IMG/VR virus record: IMGVR_UViG_3300030101_002074
Span: 1 to 25,071 of that record
Strand: one strand, 5' to 3'
Length of the DNA: 25,071 nt
Origin: a virus
Shown here: piece by piece, positions 20,386 through 25,071 of the stretch
Position numbering within the stretch: position 1 is the stretch's first letter
How the letters are laid out: each line of letters begins with the position of its first letter
The notes under the pieces: generated by a model
What the model saw: only the letters and a program-made list of their open reading frames with translations
Database searches by the model: none
Told to the model about the DNA's origin: nothing
Position numbers and translations under genes: made by a program

Positions 20386-21125
20386 TAGTTATCTTTCCTC
20401 TCATCTTTAAATAACTCTATCATTTTTTCTATGTATTCATGTTGTAATTTTACATCATGTTTTGCGTCTTCAATTATAGCAGCAATAATTTCAATATCAT
20501 CACCAAAACGTCTTCTATGTAGATTATTTAATTTAGTAAGTTCAAACTCAGTTATCTTTCTACAATACTCAGATTTATTAACAAATTCTAAATATCTAGT
20601 TGCAAGATAAGGTGTAACATTTCCCTTTTCATTATTAGCTTTCCAGGAAATAAACATAATATTCTTAGGTCCATAGGGCATAGAAGATAAGATTCTATCT
20701 TTTGATATATTAGTATCAGTCGCTTTACCCGTGCCTTTAATTCTAGTCATTTGAATTGAAGGATAGTAAGGACAGTTTAATCCATATATTTCTTTTTGTT
20801 TCTCCCAGCAATCTAAAAACTCTTCATAAGATTTAAAGTTATTTCCATGTGTAGATCTTTCAATACTACTGTATAACTCTTTAAAGTAACCTGTTTTAGT
20901 TTCTTTGTATTTTATATCAGCTTCACGTCTTCTCTCTTTGTTTTCATCTTTCCATTTACGACTTCTTTTATTACTACACTCAATACATTCATTGTAATAT
21001 TCTACAGAATTTATTAAGGAGCCATGTTTTTTTGCGTAAAAATATTCTTCTGTTCTTGGATATGTATTACCACACTTATTACAAGTTTTTTTCATTTCTT
21101 TTTTATGTTTTCTTCTTAATGTCAT
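20385..21125 (-). CDS. HNH-type endonuclease with N-terminal zinc finger
   Basis: 246 residues. An N-terminal CNKC (15-18) pairs with CIEC (47-50), a treble-clef-like zinc site. The C-terminal half has CPYYPSIQMTRI (about 117-128), then NISKDRILSSMPYGPKNIMF (about 138-157), followed by ISWKANNEKGN. This is the SLDRIxxxxGYxxxN...NxxK pattern of many phage HNH enzymes, here as SKDRILSSMPYGPKNIMF. A classical HNH first His is not evident, so activity is uncertain. Overlaps its upstream LAGLIDADG neighbour by ATGA. It could be a mobile homing enzyme or a packaging-type nuclease. Confidence 0.7.
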   Translation of the reverse strand: MTLRRKHKKEMKKTCNKCGNTYPRTEEYFYAKKHGSLINSVEYYNECIECSNKRSRKWKDENKERRREADIKYKETKTGYFKELYSSIERSTHGNNFKSYEEFLDCWEKQKEIYGLNCPYYPSIQMTRIKGTGKATDTNISKDRILSSMPYGPKNIMFISWKANNEKGNVTPYLATRYLEFVNKSEYCRKITEFELTKLNNLHRRRFGDDIEIIAAIIEDAKHDVKLQHEYIEKMIELFKDERKDN

Positions 21126-21562
21126 TCTACTCCTAGTTCTTTAGCTACTCTATATTCCGTTAAGTCTACCACATTTTCTCTACCATTGGTAGTGTAGTGC
21201 TGTATTACCTGTTGTATTTTAGGTAACTTAGTATGTGCCCAAGGCCAGATTAGGCAACACACATAGAAAGCATCACGGAACGTACAACGCCATCTATACT
21301 GTTTTAGATATGGCGTACCATCAACCCGTTTTCCTTTTCGCGGCTTGTCAGTCAGTGTACCAACACCTAAAATTTCATGGACCCAAATAAGAACAGATCT
21401 ATCAGTCATGGTTATTTCCATAGACAGACGCAAACTATTTGACATCCTGTATCCAGGTCTACCTTTATGTTTTTTCTTTTTCTCCATACCCCGTTTAAAA
21501 TGTATTGAGCCTTCGCCATCAAATAAGCCAGCGATATAAGCCTTGTCTGTATCTGGTATCAT
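21122..21562 (-). CDS. LAGLIDADG-type homing endonuclease (single motif)
   Basis: 146 residues with one LAGLIDADG-like motif, YIAGLFDGEGSI (9-20). The metal-binding acidic residue should be E17. The domain beyond follows the usual beta-strand DNA-binding saddle (Lys/Arg-rich SNSLRLSMEITMTDR, YRWRCTFRD). Single-motif enzymes act as homodimers, and the length fits. Free-standing copies like this one home into related phage genes. No intron was found around it. It is coupled to the HNH gene by ATGA. Start at 21562 lacks a strong ribosome site. Confidence 0.78.
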   Translation of the reverse strand: MIPDTDKAYIAGLFDGEGSIHFKRGMEKKKKHKGRPGYRMSNSLRLSMEITMTDRSVLIWVHEILGVGTLTDKPRKGKRVDGTPYLKQYRWRCTFRDAFYVCCLIWPWAHTKLPKIQQVIQHYTTNGRENVVDLTEYRVAKELGVE

Positions 21563-21605
21563 ATTTGTATTACCACCATTATAGATAAAAGCATCAACAC
21601 TATTA

Positions 21606-22193
21606 TTATTTTTTCTCCAAACATATTTTTGTATCCCCCATCTCTATTGTCTTAAAATCAAAATAAGTTAAGACATGGGCAATAACGCTTGTTTCCATCT
21701 TATCTGTATCATCGATAACTATTCTAGTATGAGGCGCCGAACGATTAGCAAACCACACAGCTTCAGTAATCACATCTTTAGTCATGTGAGGACCATCTAA
21801 ATATACAAACGCATAAGTCTTTTCATTCCAATCAGGATGACACATAAACATGGTGTCAGTCATGTTAGCTAAAACAAACTTACCATTGTTTCTATACTTA
21901 TATAGATCTTTCAACATAGTATCTCTCATCTCATCAGTATAATCTGCTGAAAAAGAACCTCTAAAAAATTCAGGCCAACCTTTTGTAAAGATTCGATCGT
22001 GATGTTGATATTTAAGCTCACCATATGGATCCACGCCCACATGCATATAACTGTTACGAACGTTATCCATGATAATTTGGGAGCCCAATCCTTTTCTAAC
22101 TCCAACTTCACAGCTGTAATGACCTTGGCAATCAAAGTCTTTAGCCCATTTAGTAAGTAGTTCATACTCTTTACCATCACCTTCGATTGTCAT
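21606..22193 (-). CDS. Class I SAM-dependent methyltransferase-like protein
   Basis: 195 residues. The glycine-rich SAM loop is CEVGVRKGLGSQ (28-39), then an acidic turn VGVDPYG (52-58), and the later YLDGPH and IVIDDTD motifs, the order of class I (Methyltransf_24-like) enzymes. Substrate unknown. It could be a sugar, a protein or a DNA base. It overlaps the upstream gene by four bases (ATGA) and lies among nuclease genes, compatible with nucleic acid modification, but the fold is often used for sugars in phage glycan clusters. Confidence 0.65.
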   Translation of the reverse strand: MTIEGDGKEYELLTKWAKDFDCQGHYSCEVGVRKGLGSQIIMDNVRNSYMHVGVDPYGELKYQHHDRIFTKGWPEFFRGSFSADYTDEMRDTMLKDLYKYRNNGKFVLANMTDTMFMCHPDWNEKTYAFVYLDGPHMTKDVITEAVWFANRSAPHTRIVIDDTDKMETSVIAHVLTYFDFKTIEMGDTKICLEKK

Positions 22194-22363
22194 TTTTTCA
22201 TCCTCTTCATTCTTTTCATCTCTGAATAAAGTTCTTGCATTTGAAACTGATTACAGTTCATTACAAAAAAAGCTAGCTCATCTCTCATAGCTTTTTGTTG
22301 TTCATGTGCTCTTGCTTTATTTCTACTTATTACTTCAAAGTGTTCATCTCTTAGCTCTGCCAT
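22190..22363 (-). CDS. 57-aa helical protein
   Basis: 57 residues, almost entirely charged helix with a hydrophobic middle (LAFFVMNC near 30-37). AGGA lies about 8 nt before the ATG. Its stop overlaps the methyltransferase ATG by four bases, and its start lies inside the end of the 22344-22634 gene. The double overlap supports it as a real gene. Role unknown. Confidence 0.5.
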   Translation of the reverse strand: MAELRDEHFEVISRNKARAHEQQKAMRDELAFFVMNCNQFQMQELYSEMKRMKRMKK

Positions 22364-22634
22364 TTTTTTCCTTTCTAAAATATTCTTTTGCTTTCATTCT
22401 TATGTATTCATGATCAAAGCCGGCAAAAGTACACACCGCCTTAAAATCTGCGTTAGGTTCGGTAAACCATCTACGTGCTGAGTCATTATAATTTCTATAA
22501 GACATTCCGTAGGATTTAAAACCTTTACCAAGTGCATCTTCAAGAGCAACAATCAATACGTTTCTCCATAAAGATTTAATTGGATCTCTATGTTCGCCTG
22601 CTATATCAAGCGCTTTTAGTTTTAAGCTTTCCAT
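22344..22634 (-). CDS. Hypothetical phage protein
   Basis: 96 residues, helical, with RRWFTEPNADFKAVCTFAG and DHEYIRMKAKEYF (about 54-87). This W-F...VC..AGF.HEY.R pattern is one I recall from phage early genes, but it has no assigned role. It overlaps the RHH gene by 29 nt and the 57-aa gene by 20 nt. Confidence 0.6.
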   Translation of the reverse strand: MESLKLKALDIAGEHRDPIKSLWRNVLIVALEDALGKGFKSYGMSYRNYNDSARRWFTEPNADFKAVCTFAGFDHEYIRMKAKEYFRKEKNGRAKR

Positions 22635-22785
22635 TTAGTTTCTTAACTTTCTCTTCTACCAACATTCTTATTACTTGTGCTCTAGACAGAGTGACCCCTG
22701 GTGCCAGAACCTTTGCTAACTTATCGATGTTACCGTAACAGGTATGATCAACAGCTAGACTTTTATATTTACTTATATCAGTCAT
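22606..22785 (-). CDS. Ribbon-helix-helix-like DNA-binding protein
   Basis: 59 residues. An N-terminal strand segment (YKSLAVDH) is followed by helix A (NIDKLAKVLAPG, about 19-30), then VTLSRAQVIRMLVEEKVKK (31-49), the helix-B pattern of Arc/CopG/MetJ-type regulators where SRAQVIR is the usual strand-to-helix element. It would dimerise and bind short palindromes. AAAGG site before the ATG at 22785. Directly upstream is a promoter with an overlapping palindrome (ATAATC-N6-GATTAT), so it probably regulates itself and the divergent 22851 gene. Likely transcription regulator. Exact family not verified. Confidence 0.6.
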   Translation of the reverse strand: MTDISKYKSLAVDHTCYGNIDKLAKVLAPGVTLSRAQVIRMLVEEKVKKLNGKLKTKSA

Positions 22786-22808
22786 TAGTATATCCTTTCG
22801 ATTTATAT

Positions 22809-22851
22809 ATAATCATATAGGATTATTATATTTAATTACAAGGTCTGTCAA
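22809..22851. promoter_or_regulatory. Divergent promoter and candidate RHH operator
   Basis: Minus strand: TTGACA (22846-22851) with TAATAA 17 nt away (22823-22828) or TATAAT 15 nt away (22825-22830). Palindrome ATAATC/GATTAT (22809-22814 and 22821-22826) overlaps the -10. The plus gene's ATG begins at 22851, inside the -35. Confidence 0.55.
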
Positions 22852-23096
22852 TGGAATTTTTATTAACATTATTTATATGCACTGGAATAGGCAATACCTG
22901 TCTACCGGTTACTCAAGATATGCACACATATCAGATGAATCATACTACATTTAGTAGTTGTATCAAAGATGGTTTAGGTCAGTCTTTTGAAGTATTTTAT
23001 AATAGTGAATTAATAACAGATGAGCAAATAGATAAAAGCAGGCTTTATCCTAAATTTGTTTGTGAGCCATATACTCCGGAACAGGCAGAGACTTAA
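22851..23096 (+). CDS. Small exported-type Cys protein
   Basis: 81 residues. It begins with a hydrophobic segment (MEFLLTLFICTGIG, 1-14), like a short signal peptide or membrane anchor. The remainder is hydrophilic with four Cys (10, 17, 37 and 71), so disulfides outside the cytoplasm are possible. AAGG lies 7 nt before the ATG. I recall similar proteins in marine phages but no role is known. Expression is probably controlled with the divergent RHH gene. Its stop codon touches the next gene's stop (23096 and 23097). Confidence 0.6.
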   Translation: MEFLLTLFICTGIGNTCLPVTQDMHTYQMNHTTFSSCIKDGLGQSFEVFYNSELITDEQIDKSRLYPKFVCEPYTPEQAET

Positions 23097-23243
23097 TTAT
23101 ATTCTACCGCGAGCTCGTCGGCCTTGGCCAATATATTTTTTATGATGTGTTCTTTCATTTTTATTTAATCTTTTCTTGTGACGTCGAGGCCGTTTCTTAG
23201 GCTTATCTCTGGGAACGAAATGCGTAAATTTTTGTTTAGCCAT
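23097..23243 (-). CDS. 48-aa Arg/Lys-rich peptide
   Basis: 48 residues, about 40 percent Arg or Lys. KPKKRPRRHKKRL (14-26) is a dense cationic stretch, then RTHHKKYIGQGRRARGR. It opens MAKQKFTHFVPRD. Likely nucleic-acid-binding. It overlaps the end of the zinc-ribbon gene by 8 nt, with AAAGGA before the ATG, so translation is coupled. I associate this pattern with marine phages but no role is established. Confidence 0.6.
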   Translation of the reverse strand: MAKQKFTHFVPRDKPKKRPRRHKKRLNKNERTHHKKYIGQGRRARGRI

Positions 23244-23445
23244 TATCCTTTATAAATTTTTTATCGCTTTCACTTAATCTTAAATATCTTATACTACCAT
23301 TAATGTGTTGTCTAGTATCTGCTCCACAGTTGGTGCATCTATAAAAATCTGAAACGATTGCAACTAAAATCGTATTTTCTTCGCACTCTTCACAGATACC
23401 ATGCACTGTATCTATTTTGTTAAATAATTTAAACTTATTACTCAT
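23236..23445 (-). CDS. Zinc-ribbon protein
   Basis: 69 residues. Two Cys pairs, CEEC (18-21) and CTNC (37-40), with a beta-ribbon pattern (VAIVSDFYRCTNCGADT), form a rubredoxin-like zinc ribbon. It resembles transcription- or ribosome-associated small proteins, though the partner is unknown. The start overlaps the carbamoyltransferase C-half stop by four bases (ATGA). Confidence 0.7.
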   Translation of the reverse strand: MSNKFKLFNKIDTVHGICEECEENTILVAIVSDFYRCTNCGADTRQHINGSIRYLRLSESDKKFIKDNG

Positions 23446-23969
23446 GGTGTATATAAATAATTTATCTCGCTATTTTGTAAAGTTAATAAAGCATCATTAA
23501 ATGTTTCAACAATTGGCCAACCCTTTAAATTAAAAGATGTATTAAGTAAAATAGGAACACCTGTTTTTTTATAAAATAAATTTATTAAATCATAATAATT
23601 AGGATTTTGTTCACGTTTTAAAGTTTGAAATCTACAAGTGTTATCCGCATGTACGCATGCAGGAACTTCATCAATAGCTTTTTGTTTAGCATCAATTGCA
23701 AAAGACATATTAGGTGATTCATCTAAAGTATGCATATCAAGATATTCATGTCTATATTCATATAATATAGTAGCTGCTGTTGGTCTCCACCACTGCCTAC
23801 CCTTTATTTTATTTATTATTTCTTTTGCATTTTTATTTCTAGGATCAAATAACATAGAACGATTGCCTAATGCACGTGCCCCCCATTCAGAGTGTCCCTG
23901 AAATATAGCAACAACCTGTTGATCTAATATTTTTTCTATTGCTTCTTCTTTTTTATGTATAATTTTCAT
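23442..23969 (-). CDS. O-carbamoyltransferase, C-terminal half
   Basis: 175 residues. The motif QGHSEWGARALGNRS (24-38) with FDPR (41-44) is the signature of the C-terminal (YrdC-like) domain of NodU/CmcH/TobZ carbamoyltransferases. That domain makes carbamoyl-AMP from carbamoyl phosphate and ATP, while the N-terminal half transfers it. Here it is a separate gene beginning inside the end of the N-half (17-nt overlap, different frame). The last part, PILLNTSFNLKGWPIVETFNDALL, matches the family's closing region. Likely modifies a sugar of the host surface, a small molecule or DNA. Which is not visible. Confidence 0.85.
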   Translation of the reverse strand: MKIIHKKEEAIEKILDQQVVAIFQGHSEWGARALGNRSMLFDPRNKNAKEIINKIKGRQWWRPTAATILYEYRHEYLDMHTLDESPNMSFAIDAKQKAIDEVPACVHADNTCRFQTLKREQNPNYYDLINLFYKKTGVPILLNTSFNLKGWPIVETFNDALLTLQNSEINYLYTP

Positions 23970-24885
23970 GATAATATACTATTCCTACTGCTGTTCCTCC
24001 ATCATAAGGAATTGGATCTACAAAAAAATTAAGATTTGAAAAATGTTTTACCAATTTAAAATTATTTGCGCAGTTTAAATGATAACCCCCTGTTAATATT
24101 ATATTTTTACAATCACTATAGGTTAATGCTTTTTCAATTAATTCTATTCTATCTTGTAAAGTTTCTTCTTGTGCTTTATGTGCTATTTCTAAAACATTCT
24201 TATCTATATTAGTATTCTTATTTTTATAGGCAGCTACTCCCATCATTTGTCCTTCTTCTTTAGGATTAAAACCTGCTTTTCGTAAATACTTTATATATTT
24301 TATACCCCCAATATTCCCATTAGTTAATTTTACATCCACCATATCATTTAGCCAATCTTTCTTATCATATTTTGTTTTAACTTCTCTATCGTCAAACCAA
24401 AAATCTTCACGCACATTAGTTGCAGCCTGATAACATTTTTTAAAAGTATTATCATCAACTTTAATAATAGATTCTACTGTTTGAAAATTATTATTTACAA
24501 TTCTTTCCCCACCTCCATCTGTTACTACAGCTATGGCTTCTTTAAACTTACTAAAATAATAACCACACATTGCATGAGATAAATGATGTTCTTTTTGATA
24601 AAAAATAGAATCTTTAAATTTTATTTGTTCTAAAATATTATCCACATATGGTTTTTCTATTAAATGATGACCTCTATCATAAGATATAATAACCACGTTG
24701 TCGAAAATAATGTCTTTAAATTTTTTTAGTCCTTCGTATTTATATTTTTTATAAAAAGGATCAGGAGGTACAAAATGTTTAACTTTATTAAATCTTTCTT
24801 CTTCGTAATACTCTTTTAAAACACCATCTTCAAAATAAGCGAACGAACAATTATGTGATATATTAACACCTAGTATCTTTCTCAT
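23953..24885 (-). CDS. O-carbamoyltransferase, N-terminal (Kae1-like) half
   Basis: 310 residues. GVNISHNCSFAYFEDG (6-21) starts the ASKHA fold. HHLSHA (100-105) supplies the metal-binding His pair, VTDGGGER (121-128) the nucleotide-binding loop, and TGGYHLNCANNFKL (about 265-278) and DPIPYDGGTAVG (about 292-303) the family closing motifs. Transfers the carbamoyl group to a hydroxyl. Phage copies usually form one chain of roughly 500-600 residues with the C-half, and here the total is 485 over two genes. Upstream is the endolysin; the stop lies 11 nt from this start. An AGAAAG site precedes the ATG. Confidence 0.87.
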   Translation of the reverse strand: MRKILGVNISHNCSFAYFEDGVLKEYYEEERFNKVKHFVPPDPFYKKYKYEGLKKFKDIIFDNVVIISYDRGHHLIEKPYVDNILEQIKFKDSIFYQKEHHLSHAMCGYYFSKFKEAIAVVTDGGGERIVNNNFQTVESIIKVDDNTFKKCYQAATNVREDFWFDDREVKTKYDKKDWLNDMVDVKLTNGNIGGIKYIKYLRKAGFNPKEEGQMMGVAAYKNKNTNIDKNVLEIAHKAQEETLQDRIELIEKALTYSDCKNIILTGGYHLNCANNFKLVKHFSNLNFFVDPIPYDGGTAVGIVYYHENYT

Positions 24886-24896
24886 TTAACTTTCTA

Positions 24897-25071
24897 TTAT
24901 ACTAAATCTTTTGCCTTTCCTATTACAGGTTTGTATTTAGTTTTACCTTCTGATTTAAATGCGTGTAAAAATTGTTTTCTAGGTTGTTCAGTTGTAAAGC
25001 TACAGTGGATCCAGCCCGAATTGGGTTCGCCAGGAGTGTAGAACTCGAGTATCAATTGATCAAATTCTAAG
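24897..25071 (-). CDS. Endolysin, M15-type peptidase, C-terminal fragment (cut by window edge)
   Basis: 57 codons of an ORF whose beginning lies beyond the window. EFDQLILEFY (2-11), then NSGWIHCSF (17-25) and RKQFLHAF (31-38) match the C-terminus of phage peptidoglycan peptidases of the M15 type (L-Ala-D-Glu or D-Ala-type carboxypeptidase), where the WxH motif gives the last zinc ligand. It would cut the peptide of the cell wall at lysis. Only the end is visible, so the domain is inferred from those motifs. Confidence 0.6.
   Translation of the reverse strand, partial: LEFDQLILEFYTPGEPNSGWIHCSFTTEQPRKQFLHAFKSEGKTKYKPVIGKAKDLV

Noticed and set aside
1-25071. Prophage with integrase or attachment sites
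   Set aside because: No integrase, excisionase, Cro/CI-type repressor or host gene is visible in the window, and no paired att-like repeats apart from the CAAGC arrays.

Overview
This window looks like part of the genome of a tailed bacteriophage (Caudoviricetes). It is AT-rich, very densely packed and reads mostly on the minus strand. It holds a phage head module (large terminase, P22-type portal, scaffold, major capsid protein) together with phage replication and nuclease genes. There are no ribosomal, transport or housekeeping genes and no integrase. The protein styles (a GroES-like co-chaperonin beside the scaffold, a run of tiny Lys/Arg-rich proteins, a carbamoyltransferase, a gp88-family gene) resemble uncultured marine phages of low-GC bacteria such as SAR11. 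That host assignment is inference.

Layout. Bases 138-13851 are one late unit read right to left: TerL, an EF-hand-bearing protein, a 669-aa probable virion protein, portal, about ten small basic or membrane proteins, a GroES-like protein, scaffold, structural proteins and major capsid protein. Many of these genes are chained by TAATG or ATGA stop/start overlaps. Bases 13852-14229 are non-coding, GC-richer and contain a 15-bp-arm hairpin. Bases 14230-16332 hold early-type minus genes, three of them behind near-consensus TTGACA-N17-TATAAT promoters that share a leader. A fourth promoter lies upstream of the others.

Bases 16400-17884 form a plus-strand island. It contains a 54-aa protein ending like the SSB tip (DSIPF), about 400 nt of dense inverted repeats that include two copies of one hairpin with a compensatory base-pair change, and a gp88-family gene. 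That gene is bracketed by two arrays of a 7-nt CAAGC repeat. The right-hand array is translated into the C-terminus of a VRR-NUC-like nuclease on the other strand. Small terminase (plus strand, 18576-19166) lies 4.6 kb from TerL and in the opposite orientation.

Bases 19099-22785 (minus) carry a Cas4/RecB-type nuclease, HNH and LAGLIDADG endonucleases, a methyltransferase-like protein, small unknowns and a ribbon-helix-helix-like regulator. The regulator faces a small exported-type protein across a palindromic intergenic region. Bases 23097-25071 (minus) carry a basic peptide, a zinc ribbon, an O-carbamoyltransferase split into two overlapping genes, and the C-terminus of an M15-type endolysin cut by the window edge.

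The late unit builds and fills the head. The right half supplies DNA processing, regulation, possible glycan or nucleotide modification, and lysis. All family assignments are read by eye from motifs and no database search was run.
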